Positions 38,944 to 47,563 of a stretch of DNA of 64,000 nt are shown here, piece after piece (position 1 is the first letter of the stretch; the number at the start of each line of letters is the position of its first letter). The translations under genes were made by a program, and so were the position numbers. The notes below the pieces were generated by a model. The model was not told the DNA's origin, searched no databases, and was given only the letters and a program-made list of their open reading frames with translations. The DNA is from DASQMT01 sp963827335. Its GTDB lineage: Bacteria; Actinomycetota; Thermoleophilia; Solirubrobacterales; Solirubrobacteraceae. The stretch covers positions 372,001-436,000 of the forward strand of contig CAWHAP010000023.1 in assembly GCA_963827335.1 (NCBI GenBank). Reading direction: 5' to 3'.

Positions 38944-40397
38944 CCGGCCTGTTCGCGCCCCTGTCCGCGCCGGCGCGGCTCCGCGAGGCGGTATCCGACC
39001 GGGCGTGGATCCGCGCGATGCTCGACACGGAGGCGGCGCTCGCGGCGGCGCAGGCCGACACCGGGGCGGCTCTCGCCGCCGCCGGCGCGGACGCCTCCAC
39101 AGCGGGTGCGGTCCCCGCCGCCGTCGCCGCGGACGCGATCGCCTCCGCGTGCCGGTCGGGCGGGATCGACGTCGCGGGGCTGGGCGACGCGGCGCTCGCG
39201 GCGGGCAACCCGGTGGTGCCGCTCGTGGAGCGGATCCGCGCGGCGGTCGGCCCTGCGGCGGCGCCGTACGTGCACCGCGGTGCGACGAGCCAGGACGTGC
39301 TCGACACCGCCGCGATGCTCGTCGCGCGGCGGGCGGTCGCGCTCGTCGACGAGGAGCTCGTCGCTGTGGCGCGCGCCTGCGCCGCGCTGGCGCGGACGCA
39401 CGCGGAGACCCCGATGGCCGGCCGTACGCTGCTGCAGCAGGCGCTGCCGGTCACGTTCGGGCTGAAGGCCGCCGGCTGGCTCGACGCGACGCTCGACGCG
39501 CGCGCCGGCCTCGCGCGCACCCGGTTCGACGTGCAGCTCGGCGGCGCGGCGGGCACGCTCGCCGCGTTCGGCGACGACGGCCCGCGCGTGGCCGCGGCGC
39601 TGGCCGAGCGGCTCGGGCTCGGCGCTCCGGACCTGCCGTGGCACACGGCGCGCGGCCGCGTGGCCGAGCTGGGCGCTGCGCTGGCCGTGGCCGCGGGCGC
39701 GATGGGCAAGGTCGGGCTCGACCTCGTGCTGCTCGCCCAGACCGAGGTGGGGGAGGTGGTCGCCGGCGCCGGCGGGTCCTCCACGCTGCCGCACAAGCAG
39801 AACCCGGTCGGCGCGGTGCGCGCGCGGGCGTGCGCGCTGCGCGTCCCGCCGCTCGCCGCGACGCTGCTGGCCGCGATGGCGCAGGAGCACGAGCGCGCGG
39901 CCGGCGCCTGGCACGCGGAGTGGGAGCCGCTCACCCAGGCGCTCGCGCTGACCGGCGGCGCCGCGGCCGGCGTCCGCGAGGCGCTCGACGGGCTGGAGGT
40001 CGACGCGGCGCGGATGCGCGCGAACCTCGACGCCACCGGCGGGCTCCTCCTGTCGGAGCGCGTCGTGCTCACGTTGGCGCCGCGGGTGGGACGCGAGGCC
40101 GCGAAGGGCGCCGTGCAGGCCGCCGCCGCGGAGGCAGCCGACGGGGCGGGCGGCGGCGCCGCAGAAGCGGGCAGCAATGCCGGGCCGTGCGGCGGCACGG
40201 TGCCGGGAAGCGGCGCCGGCGCGGGGGCAGGAGGCGCTCGGCACGGGTTCCGCGATGCTCTGCTCGCGCAGCCCGCCGTGGCGGCGCATCTCGACGCGGC
40301 GGCGCTCGACGCGCTGCTCGACCCGGCGACCTACCTCGGGGCGACGTCCACGTTCGTCGAGCGGGCGCTCGCCCGCGCGGAGCGGGAGCTGCCGTGA
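38940..40397 (+). CDS. pcaB: 3-carboxy-cis,cis-muconate cycloisomerase
   Basis: 485 residues of the fumarase/aspartase superfamily. Signature loop 'GAGGSSTLPHKQNPVGAVRA' carries the catalytic serine; 'YVHRGATSQDVLDTAAMLVA' and 'GRTLLQQALPVTFGLKAAGW' are typical of PcaB. It lactonises 3-carboxymuconate to 4-carboxymuconolactone. Residues about 399-436 are a Gly/Ala/Ser low-complexity stretch absent from the usual ~450-residue enzyme, lying between core helices and the C-terminal domain. ATGA overlap with the regulator. Confidence 0.93.
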   Translation: MTGLFAPLSAPARLREAVSDRAWIRAMLDTEAALAAAQADTGAALAAAGADASTAGAVPAAVAADAIASACRSGGIDVAGLGDAALAAGNPVVPLVERIRAAVGPAAAPYVHRGATSQDVLDTAAMLVARRAVALVDEELVAVARACAALARTHAETPMAGRTLLQQALPVTFGLKAAGWLDATLDARAGLARTRFDVQLGGAAGTLAAFGDDGPRVAAALAERLGLGAPDLPWHTARGRVAELGAALAVAAGAMGKVGLDLVLLAQTEVGEVVAGAGGSSTLPHKQNPVGAVRARACALRVPPLAATLLAAMAQEHERAAGAWHAEWEPLTQALALTGGAAAGVREALDGLEVDAARMRANLDATGGLLLSERVVLTLAPRVGREAAKGAVQAAAAEAADGAGGGAAEAGSNAGPCGGTVPGSGAGAGAGGARHGFRDALLAQPAVAAHLDAAALDALLDPATYLGATSTFVERALARAERELP

Positions 40398-41143
40398 CCG
40401 ACCTCGCCCACCGCAGCGACGGGCCCGGCGACGCGCCGGTCCTGGTGCTCGGCAACTCGCTGGGCACCGACCTGGCGATGTGGGAGCCGCAGCTGCCCGC
40501 GCTCGCGGAGCGCTTCCGCGTCGTCCGGTACGACACGCGCGGGCACGGCGCCTCGCCGGTCCCGGACGGCGAGTGCACGATCGACGGGCTGGCGCGCGAC
40601 CTGCTCGGCCTGCTCGACCACCTCGGCGTCGGGCGCGCGAGCCTCGCCGGCGTCTCGCTCGGCGGCATGACGGCCATGGCCGTTGCGGCCGCGGCGCCCG
40701 AGCGGGTCGAGCGGCTCGTGCTCTGCTGCACGTCGGCGCGCCTCGGGCCGCCCGAGATGTGGGAGGAGCGGATCGCGACCGTGCTGGCCGGCGGCACCGG
40801 GGCGGTCGCCGAGGCCCAGCTCGAGCGCTGGTTCACGCCCGCGGCCGACCCGGACACGGTCCGGCGCTTCGACGCGATGCTGCGCGCCCAGCCGGCGCGC
40901 GGCTACGCTGCCTGCTGCGCCGCGATCCGCGACATGGACCTGCGCGTGCGGCTCCCCTCGATCACGGCGCACACCCTCGTCATCGCCGCGGCCGGCGATC
41001 CCGCCACGCCGCCCGAGCACGCCGACGTGATCGCCGCGGGCATCCCCGGCGCGCGGCAGCTGCTCGTCGCGGACGCCGCCCATCTCGCCAACGTCGAGCA
41101 AGCCGAGGAGGTCACCGCGGCCATGCTGGAGCACCTGCCATGA
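40394..41143 (+). CDS. pcaD: 3-oxoadipate enol-lactonase
   Basis: 249-residue alpha/beta hydrolase with 'LGNSLGTDLAMWEPQLPALA', 'VVRYDTRGHGASPVPDG', the nucleophile elbow 'LAGVSLGGMTAM' and catalytic His in 'VADAAHLANVEQAEEV'. It hydrolyses beta-ketoadipate enol-lactone to beta-ketoadipate. GTG start overlaps the pcaB stop. In many actinomycetes pcaD is fused to pcaC as PcaL; here they are separate genes joined by an ATGA overlap, as in proteobacteria. Confidence 0.94.
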   Translation: MTDLAHRSDGPGDAPVLVLGNSLGTDLAMWEPQLPALAERFRVVRYDTRGHGASPVPDGECTIDGLARDLLGLLDHLGVGRASLAGVSLGGMTAMAVAAAAPERVERLVLCCTSARLGPPEMWEERIATVLAGGTGAVAEAQLERWFTPAADPDTVRRFDAMLRAQPARGYAACCAAIRDMDLRVRLPSITAHTLVIAAAGDPATPPEHADVIAAGIPGARQLLVADAAHLANVEQAEEVTAAMLEHLP

Positions 41144-41532
41144 ACGACGACGACCGGCGCGAGGCCGGCATGGCGGTGCGCCGCGCCGTGCTCGGCGACG
41201 CGCACGTCGATCGCGCGTCCCAGGGGGCGACGGGCTTCACGCGCGAGTTCCAGGACCTGATCACGCGCTACGCGTGGGGCGAGATCTGGACCCGTCCGGG
41301 CCTGGACCGGCGCACGCGGTCCTGCATCACCATCACCGCGCTCGTGGCCAACGGGCAGCACGAGGAGCTGGCCATGCACGTGCGCGCGGCGCTGCGCAAC
41401 GGGCTGGACGAGGACGAGATCAAGGAGATCCTCCTGCAGTGCGCGATCTACTGCGGCGTCCCGGCGGCCAACGCCGCCTTCGCCGTGGCGCGGCGCGCGC
41501 TGGAGGAGGCCGGAGGAGAGGAGCGGACATGA
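41140..41532 (+). CDS. pcaC: 4-carboxymuconolactone decarboxylase
   Basis: 130-residue CMD-family protein: 'GFTREFQDLITRYAWGEIWT', 'RPGLDRRTRSCITITALVAN' and 'HEELAMHVRAALRNGLDEDE' then 'CAIYCGVPAANAAFAV', the complete PcaC pattern. It converts 4-carboxymuconolactone to the enol-lactone used by PcaD. Separate from pcaD rather than fused. Overlaps the next aldehyde dehydrogenase by ATGA. Confidence 0.95.
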   Translation: MNDDDRREAGMAVRRAVLGDAHVDRASQGATGFTREFQDLITRYAWGEIWTRPGLDRRTRSCITITALVANGQHEELAMHVRAALRNGLDEDEIKEILLQCAIYCGVPAANAAFAVARRALEEAGGEERT

Positions 41533-42995
41533 GCACGGTGGAGCTGGAGCAGCAGCGGCTGTTCATCGGCGGCGAGTGGACGGAGGCCAGCGGCGCGGCG
41601 ACGTTCGCGCGCACCGACCCGTTCACCGGCGCGGAGGTGACGCTGGCCGCGGCCGGCACGGCCGACGACGCACGGCGCGCGGTCGACGCCGCCGGGGCCG
41701 CGTTCCGCGGCTGGGCCGACACGCCCCCTTCGGAGCGGCGGGCGCTGCTGAGCGCCGCGGCCGACCTGCTGATGGAGCGGGCGCCCGGGATCGCCGGCGT
41801 GATGACGGAGGAGGTCGGCGGCACGTTCGGCTGGGGGATGTTCAACTGCGACCTGGCGTCCCGGATGCTGCGCGAGGCCGCCGCCCAGACCTACGCCGCC
41901 GGCGGCGAGGTGATCCCGTCCGACGTGCCGGGCGCGCTCGCCTTCGCCGTCCGCCAGCCGGCCGGCGTCGTGGTCGGCATGGCGCCCTGGAACGCGCCGG
42001 TGATCCTCGGCACGCGCGCCGTGGCGACGCCGCTCGCCTTCGGCAACACGGTCGTCCTCAAGGGTTCCGAGCGCTGCCCGCGCACCCACGCCGCGATCGT
42101 GCGCGCGATCCACGACGCCGGGCTGCCCGCCGGCGCGATCAACCTGGTCCTGCACGCGCCCGACGACGCGCCCGCGGTGGTCGACGCGCTGATCGCGCAC
42201 CCCGCCACGCGCCGCGTGAACTTCACGGGGTCCACGCGGGTCGGCAGGATCGTCGCGCTGAAGTGCGCCGAGCACCTCAAGCGCTGCCTGCTCGAGCTGG
42301 GCGGCAAGGCGCCGATGGTCGTGCTCGCCGACGCCGACCTCGACGCGGCCGCCGATGCCGCCAGCTTCGGCGCGTTCATGAACTCGGGCCAGATCTGCAT
42401 GTCGACCGAGCGGATCGTCGTCGACCGCAGCGTGGCGGAGGGGCTCGGCGCCAAGCTCGCGCAGCGCGCCGCGGCGCTCACCGTCGGGGACCCGCGGGAG
42501 CCCGGCACGATGATCGGCCCGCTGGTGGACGACGCGGCGCGCGAGCGCGTGCTCGGGCTGATCGAGGACGCGCGCGCCAACGGCGCCGACGTGCTCGCCG
42601 GCGGGTCGTCCGACGGCAACCTCGTCGCGCCGACCGTGCTCGGCGGCGTCACCCCCGCGATGCGGATCTACGGCGAGGAGTCGTTCGGCCCCGTCGTGAG
42701 CCTCGTGCCGGTCGACGGCGCCGACGAGGCGGTGCGCGTGGCCAACGACACGGAGTACGGGCTGGCCGCCGCGGTGTTCGGCGCCGACGTCCCGGCCGCG
42801 CTGGCCGTCGCGCGCCGGATCGAGTCGGGCATCTGCCACGTCAACGCCTCCACCGTGCACGACGAGCCGCAGATGCCGTTCGGCGGCGTCAAGGACTCGG
42901 GCTGGGGCCGCTTCGGCGGCAGCGCCGCGCTCGAGGAGTTCACCGAGCTGCGCTGGATGAGCGTCCAGCAGACCGCCCGCCACTACCCGATCTGA
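41529..42995 (+). CDS. Aldehyde dehydrogenase, benzaldehyde/vanillin dehydrogenase-like (488 aa)
   Basis: Complete ALDH: 'GMAPWNAPVILGTRAVATPL', 'NTVVLKGSERCPRTHAAIV', 'VNFTGSTRVGRIVA', 'LLELGGKAPMVVLADADLDA' and 'FMNSGQICMSTERIVVDRSV' with the nucleophilic Cys. PWNAP instead of PWNFP and KGSE in place of KPAE are typical of the vanillin/salicylaldehyde dehydrogenase group. It would oxidise 4-hydroxybenzaldehyde or vanillin to the acid. A good GAGGAGAGGAG ribosome site precedes ATG 41529, so its translation may be strong within the operon. Confidence 0.9.
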   Translation: MSTVELEQQRLFIGGEWTEASGAATFARTDPFTGAEVTLAAAGTADDARRAVDAAGAAFRGWADTPPSERRALLSAAADLLMERAPGIAGVMTEEVGGTFGWGMFNCDLASRMLREAAAQTYAAGGEVIPSDVPGALAFAVRQPAGVVVGMAPWNAPVILGTRAVATPLAFGNTVVLKGSERCPRTHAAIVRAIHDAGLPAGAINLVLHAPDDAPAVVDALIAHPATRRVNFTGSTRVGRIVALKCAEHLKRCLLELGGKAPMVVLADADLDAAADAASFGAFMNSGQICMSTERIVVDRSVAEGLGAKLAQRAAALTVGDPREPGTMIGPLVDDAARERVLGLIEDARANGADVLAGGSSDGNLVAPTVLGGVTPAMRIYGEESFGPVVSLVPVDGADEAVRVANDTEYGLAAAVFGADVPAALAVARRIESGICHVNASTVHDEPQMPFGGVKDSGWGRFGGSAALEEFTELRWMSVQQTARHYPI

Positions 42996-43003
42996 GGAGC
43001 GCC

Positions 43004-44128
43004 ATGGCCCTGCGAGACCGACCGCCCTTCCGCGCCGATCACGTCGGCAGCCTGCTGCGCCCGCCCGAGCTGCTCGAGGCGCGCCGGCGGCACGCCGACG
43101 GCGCGATCGACGACGACGAGCTGCGCGGCGTCGAGGACGCGGCGATCGCCGACGTCGTCGCCCTCCAGCGCGACGTCGGGCTGCGCTCGGCGACCGACGG
43201 CGAGTTCCGCCGCGCGTCCTGGCACATGGACTTCATCTACGCGCTCGACGGCGTCTCCAAGGTGCAGGACGAGACGCTGCACGTGCAGTTCCGCAACGCC
43301 GCCGGGACGATCGAGTTCGCGCCGCCGTCGCTGCACGTGGACGGGCGGCTCGGCCTCAGCGAGACGATCTTCGGGGACGCGTTCGCCTACCTGCAGTCGG
43401 TCGTCGCGCCCGGGCAGACGCCGAAGCTCACGATCCCGTCGCCGAGCATGGTCCACTACCGCGGCGGCCGTGCGGCCGTCGACGAGACCGTCTACCCCGA
43501 GCTCGACGCGTTCTGGTCCGACCTCACCGCGGCCTACGCCGAGGAGGTGCGGCGGCTCGCCGAGGCGGGCTGCACCTACCTGCAGTTCGACGACACGAGC
43601 CTCGCATATCTCAACGACCCCGCCCAGCGCGAGCACGTGCGCGAGATCGGCGGCGACGCCGAGCACCAGCACGAGGCCTACATCCGCCACATCAACGAGG
43701 CGCTCGCCGGACGCCCCGAGGGGATGGCGGTGACCACGCACATGTGCCGCGGCAACTTCCGCTCCTCCTGGGTGGCCGAGGGCGGCTACGACTTCGTCGC
43801 CGAGGCGCTGTTCAACGAGCTCGACGTCGACGGCTTCTTCATGGAGTGGGACGACGCCCGCTCCGGCGGGTTCGAGCCGCTGCGCTTCGTGCCGCCGGGC
43901 AAGCTCGTCGTGCTCGGCCTCGTGACGACCAAGTCGGGCGAGCTCGAGGACGCGGGCGAGCTGCGGCGCCGGATCGAGGAGGCGTCGCGGTTCGTCGACG
44001 TCGACCAGCTGTGCCTGTCGCCGCAGTGCGGGTTCTCGTCCACCGTCGAGGGCAACGCGCTGACCCGCGACGAGCAGGCCGCGAAGCTGCGGCGCGTGGT
44101 CGAGGTCGCCGAGGAGGTGTGGGGCTAG
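43004..44128 (+). CDS. Cobalamin-independent methionine-synthase-like protein (MetE C-domain type, 374 aa)
   Basis: 'FRADHVGSLLRPPELLEARR' and 'LRSATDGEFRRASWHMDFIY' are typical of stand-alone MetE-like proteins. The zinc site is visible as 'THMCRGNFRSSW' and 'CLSPQCGFSSTVEGN', and 'YLQFDDTSLAYLND' supplies a further conserved acidic region. Full-length MetE is about 750 residues; this is the catalytic half only. The reaction in full MetE is methyl transfer from folate to homocysteine. Being embedded between an aromatic aldehyde dehydrogenase and pcaIJ, it probably handles methyl groups during use of methoxylated aromatics, or has a related non-methionine role. Start after GAGGAG. Confidence 0.85.
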   Translation: MALRDRPPFRADHVGSLLRPPELLEARRRHADGAIDDDELRGVEDAAIADVVALQRDVGLRSATDGEFRRASWHMDFIYALDGVSKVQDETLHVQFRNAAGTIEFAPPSLHVDGRLGLSETIFGDAFAYLQSVVAPGQTPKLTIPSPSMVHYRGGRAAVDETVYPELDAFWSDLTAAYAEEVRRLAEAGCTYLQFDDTSLAYLNDPAQREHVREIGGDAEHQHEAYIRHINEALAGRPEGMAVTTHMCRGNFRSSWVAEGGYDFVAEALFNELDVDGFFMEWDDARSGGFEPLRFVPPGKLVVLGLVTTKSGELEDAGELRRRIEEASRFVDVDQLCLSPQCGFSSTVEGNALTRDEQAAKLRRVVEVAEEVWG

Positions 44129-44130
44129 CC

Positions 44131-44796
44131 GTGGCGGTCGAGATCGTCGGCGCCGAGCGGGCAGCGCGCGAGGTCGCGCGCGGCGACACGGTGATGGTGG
44201 GGGGCTTCGGCCTGGTCGGCGCGCCGTTGACGCTGATCGAGGCGCTCGTCGCGAGCGAGGCGGCGCGCGACCTGACGATCGTCTCCAACAACCTCGGCGA
44301 GCCCGGCAAGGGGCTGGGCGCGCTGCTGCTCGCCGGCGGCGTGCGGCGCGCGATCGGCTCCTACTTCACGAGCAACCCGGACGTCGTGGCGGCGCACGAG
44401 CGCGGCGAGCTCGAGGTCGAGCTGCTGCCCCAGGGCACGCTGTCGGAGTCGATCCGCTCCGGCGGCGCCGGCCTGGGCGGCTTCTACACGCCGACCGCGG
44501 TGGGGACGAAGCTGGCCGAGGGCCGCGAGGAGCGCGAGATCGACGGCGCGCGCTACCTCTTCTACCCGTCGCTGCGCGCGGACGTCGCGCTGATCCGGGC
44601 CCGGACCGCCGACGAGCTGGGCAACCTCGTCTACGACAAGACGGCGCAGAACTTCAACCCGGACATGGCGACCGCCGGGCGCGTCGTCGTCGCCGAGGTC
44701 GACGAGATCGTCGGCGCCGGCGAGCTCGCGCCGGACGTGATCGCCACGCCGCACCTGTTCGTCGACTACCTCGTGCGCGCGGAGGTGACGCTGTGA
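44131..44796 (+). CDS. pcaI: 3-oxoadipate CoA-transferase subunit A
   Basis: 221 residues: 'GDTVMVGGFGLVGAPLTLIE', 'LTIVSNNLGEPGKGLGALLL', 'SYFTSNPDVVAA', 'GGFYTPTAVGTKLAEG' and 'GNLVYDKTAQNFNPDMATAG' match the alpha subunit of succinyl-CoA:3-ketoacid CoA-transferases. With PcaJ it transfers CoA from succinyl-CoA to beta-ketoadipate. GTG start two bases after the MetE-like stop; stop overlaps pcaJ. Confidence 0.94.
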   Translation: MAVEIVGAERAAREVARGDTVMVGGFGLVGAPLTLIEALVASEAARDLTIVSNNLGEPGKGLGALLLAGGVRRAIGSYFTSNPDVVAAHERGELEVELLPQGTLSESIRSGGAGLGGFYTPTAVGTKLAEGREEREIDGARYLFYPSLRADVALIRARTADELGNLVYDKTAQNFNPDMATAGRVVVAEVDEIVGAGELAPDVIATPHLFVDYLVRAEVTL

Positions 44797-45425
44797 GCGT
44801 GTCCCAGACGATCGCCCGGCGGGTGGCCGGCCGGCTGCGCGACGGCGAGGTGGTCAACCTCGGCATCGGCATCCCGACGCTCGTCGCCGACCACATCGAG
44901 GCGCGCCCGCTCGTGCTGCACACGGAGAACGGGATGCTCGGCGTCGGGCCGACGCCGGAGGGCGACGCGGTCGACGTCAACCTCGTCAACGCGGGCAAGC
45001 TGCCGGTGTCCGAGACCCCGGGCGCCGCCTACTTCTCCAGCTCGGCGTCGTTCGCGATGATCCGCGGCGGGCACGTGGACGTCGCGGTGCTCGGCGTGCT
45101 GCAGGTCGACGAGCGCGGGCGCGTGGCCAACTGGGCCGTGCCCGGCAAGCCGATCCTGGGCGTGGGCGGCGCGATGGACCTGCTGGTCGGCGCGCAGCGC
45201 GTGATCGTGGCCACGACGCACGTGACCAAGCAGGGGGAGCCCAAGCTCGTGGCCGAGTGCACCCTGCCGCTGACCGCGGAGCGGCCGGTCGACCTGATCG
45301 TCACCGAGCACGCGACGTTCGAGGTGCGCGACGGCGGGCTGGTGCTGATCGAGGTCGCGGACGATTCGTCGGCCGACTGGGTGCGCGAGCACACGGCCGC
45401 CGCCTACGAGGAGGACCTGGAATGA
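44793..45425 (+). CDS. pcaJ: 3-oxoadipate CoA-transferase subunit B
   Basis: 210 residues: 'GEVVNLGIGIPTLVADHI', the catalytic glutamate in 'HTENGMLGVGP', 'ASFAMIRGGHVDVAVLG' and 'KPILGVGGAMDLLVGAQRV'. Beta subunit of the transferase with PcaI; the Glu carries the CoA thioester intermediate. GTG start overlaps the pcaI stop (GTGA), and the stop overlaps pcaF (ATGA). Confidence 0.95.
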   Translation: MSVSQTIARRVAGRLRDGEVVNLGIGIPTLVADHIEARPLVLHTENGMLGVGPTPEGDAVDVNLVNAGKLPVSETPGAAYFSSSASFAMIRGGHVDVAVLGVLQVDERGRVANWAVPGKPILGVGGAMDLLVGAQRVIVATTHVTKQGEPKLVAECTLPLTAERPVDLIVTEHATFEVRDGGLVLIEVADDSSADWVREHTAAAYEEDLE

Positions 45426-46624
45426 GCGAGGCGCTGATCGTCGACGCGGTGCGGACGCCGTTCGGGCGTCACGGCGGCGGGCTCGCGCCCGTGCGCCCGG
45501 ACGACCTGGCCGCGCACGTCCTGCGCGTCCTGCTCGAGCGCACCGGCGTGCCGGCGGCCGAGATCGAGGACGTCGTGCTCGGCTGCGGCAACCAGGCCGG
45601 GGAGGACAACCGGAACGTCGCCCGCATGGCGGCCCTGCTCGCGGGCTTCCCGGAGACGGTCGGCGGCGCGACGGTCAACCGGCTGTGCGGCTCGGGCATG
45701 GACGCGGTCGCCTCCGCCGCGCGCTCGCTCAAGCTCGGAGAGGCCGGCGCCTACGTGGCCGGCGGCGTGGAGTCGATGAGCCGCGCGCCGTTCGTCGTCC
45801 CGAAGGCCCCGCGCGCGTTCCCCACGGGCGCGGTCGAGATGGCCGACACGACGCTGGGCTGGCGGCTGGTGAACCCGCGGATGGAGGAGCTCGGGCACAC
45901 GGACTCGCTCGGGCAGACCGCCGAGAACCTCGCCCGGGAGCACGGCATCGGCCGTGAGGAGCAGGATGCCTTCGCGCTGCACAGCCACGCGAAGGCGGTC
46001 GCGGCGCTCGACGCGGGACGGTTCGCCGACGAGCTCGTGCCCGTCGAGGTGCCGGGACGCAAGGGCAGCACCGTCGTCGACGCCGACGAGGTGCCGCGGC
46101 GCGACTCCTCGCTCGAGTCGCTCGCGAAGCTGCGCCCGGCGTTCGCCCGCGACGGCACCGTGACCGCGGGCAACTCGAGCACGCTCAACGACGGCGCCGG
46201 CGCGCTGCTGCTGACCTCGCGCGCGTACGCCGAGGCGCACGGCCTGCGGCCGCTCGCGCGGATCGTGAGCGCGGCGACCGCCGGCGTGCCGCCGCGGATC
46301 ATGGGCATCGGGCCGGTGCCCGCGGCGGCCAAGGCGCTCGAGCGCGCGGGCCTCGCGCTGGACGACATGGACCTCGTCGAGGTCAACGAGGCGTTCGCCG
46401 CCCAGGTGCTCGCGGTCCTGCGGACGTGGGGCATGGATCCCGAGGACGAGCGCTTCAACGTCAACGGCGGCGCGATCGCCCTAGGGCACCCGCTCGGCGC
46501 GTCGGGGGCGCGGATCGTCGGCACGACGGTCCACGAGCTGCGGCGCCGCGACGGGCAGCACGCGCTCGTGAGCATGTGCATCGGCGTCGGTCAGGGCATC
46601 GCGATGGTGCTCGAGCGCGTGTAG
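45422..46624 (+). CDS. pcaF: Beta-ketoadipyl-CoA thiolase
   Basis: 400-residue thiolase: nucleophilic Cys in 'TVNRLCGSGMDAVASAARSL', 'GGVESMSRAPFV', 'VEVNEAFAAQVLAVL', catalytic His in 'GGAIALGHPLGASGARIVG' and second Cys in 'VSMCIGVGQGIAMVLE'. By context it cleaves beta-ketoadipyl-CoA to acetyl-CoA and succinyl-CoA, the last step of the pathway. Last gene of the aromatic operon; 9 bases separate its stop from the convergent membrane-protein gene, so no room remains for a separate terminator. Confidence 0.93.
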   Translation: MSEALIVDAVRTPFGRHGGGLAPVRPDDLAAHVLRVLLERTGVPAAEIEDVVLGCGNQAGEDNRNVARMAALLAGFPETVGGATVNRLCGSGMDAVASAARSLKLGEAGAYVAGGVESMSRAPFVVPKAPRAFPTGAVEMADTTLGWRLVNPRMEELGHTDSLGQTAENLAREHGIGREEQDAFALHSHAKAVAALDAGRFADELVPVEVPGRKGSTVVDADEVPRRDSSLESLAKLRPAFARDGTVTAGNSSTLNDGAGALLLTSRAYAEAHGLRPLARIVSAATAGVPPRIMGIGPVPAAAKALERAGLALDDMDLVEVNEAFAAQVLAVLRTWGMDPEDERFNVNGGAIALGHPLGASGARIVGTTVHELRRRDGQHALVSMCIGVGQGIAMVLERV

Positions 46625-46633
46625 GGCCCGCGC

Positions 46634-47563
46634 TCAGCCGACGGCGTCGTGCGCGTACGGGAGCTCGCCGCTCGCTGTGCCGTCGCGCAGCAGCGCGACG
46701 AGCTGCTCGTTCGTGGCGCGCTCCTCGCCGAGCGTCGCGGGGAGCGGCACGTGCAGCGCGCGCAGGAGCTCGAAGCGGTGCAGGTCGATCGCCGCGCACA
46801 GCTGGTCCCCGTAGGCGACGGCCGCCGCCACCGCGCCGCGGTACGCGAGCGCCGCGAGCCCGGCGCAGGCCACCGGCACGAGGAGCCACCAGCCGTGGGA
46901 GAGCAGCAGGACGAACGACGCGCCGGCGGCGAGCAGGAAGACGGCGACCAGCCGGGCGGCGAGGTCGAGCTGGTCGCGGCGATCGTCCACCAGCGACCGC
47001 ACCGGGTCGGGGAGCAGCGGGTAGAGGCGGGGCCAGATCGTCACCGCGTCCAGCCCGTACGCGCTTCCCGCCCGGCGCTCCCCGCTGCGGAGCGCGTTGC
47101 CGAGGCGCGTGGGGAGGAGGTCCTGCGGGTCGGGCGGGAACAGCTGCCCGCGCACCGTGTCGGCCGGGACCTGGGCGAGCGCCTCCTCCCGGGTCCTGGC
47201 GGGTCCCAGCTGCGCCTCGAGCGCGCGCAGGCGGCGTCCCTGGCGCGCGACGCCGAGCGCGCGCAGGCGCCCGCCGACGGCGCCGTGGCCCCAGTAGCCC
47301 TCGAGCAGCCGGACGAGCGCGAGCTGGAACGGCTGCGCGAGGAAGCTCGCGATCAGGACGCCGAGCACGAGCAGGGCGGCGCTCCAGCCGTCGAGCGTCC
47401 TCGCCTCGTCGGCGATCTGCCCGACGTCGGGCGCGTCGGACGGCGCGCCGCTCCAGACGAGCGCGATGACGAACAGCACGAGGCTCGCGAGCGGGAAGAC
47501 GCCCACGATGGCGAAGCGGATGCCGACGTCCCGCACCCCGCCGATGAGGTCGGTGAGGCTCAC
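46634..47563 (-). CDS. Four-helix membrane protein, last gene of the CHAT operon (309 aa)
   Basis: Two N-terminal helices ('FAIVGVFPLASLVLFVIALV' about 14-35; 'ALLVLGVLIASFLAQPFQLA' about 62-85), a ~115-residue Arg-rich soluble segment, then two more helices ('LVAVFLLAAGASFVLLLS', 'WWLLVPVACAGLAALAYRGA'). The C-terminal tail 'AYGDQLCAAIDLHRFELLRA' and 'PATLGEERATNEQLVALL' resembles a motif I associate with uncharacterised bacterial membrane proteins, but I cannot name a family. GTG start overlaps the stop of the zinc-ribbon gene (GTGA). Inference: a membrane effector or substrate for the upstream CHAT protease. Confidence 0.75.
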   Translation of the reverse strand: MSLTDLIGGVRDVGIRFAIVGVFPLASLVLFVIALVWSGAPSDAPDVGQIADEARTLDGWSAALLVLGVLIASFLAQPFQLALVRLLEGYWGHGAVGGRLRALGVARQGRRLRALEAQLGPARTREEALAQVPADTVRGQLFPPDPQDLLPTRLGNALRSGERRAGSAYGLDAVTIWPRLYPLLPDPVRSLVDDRRDQLDLAARLVAVFLLAAGASFVLLLSHGWWLLVPVACAGLAALAYRGAVAAAVAYGDQLCAAIDLHRFELLRALHVPLPATLGEERATNEQLVALLRDGTASGELPYAHDAVG

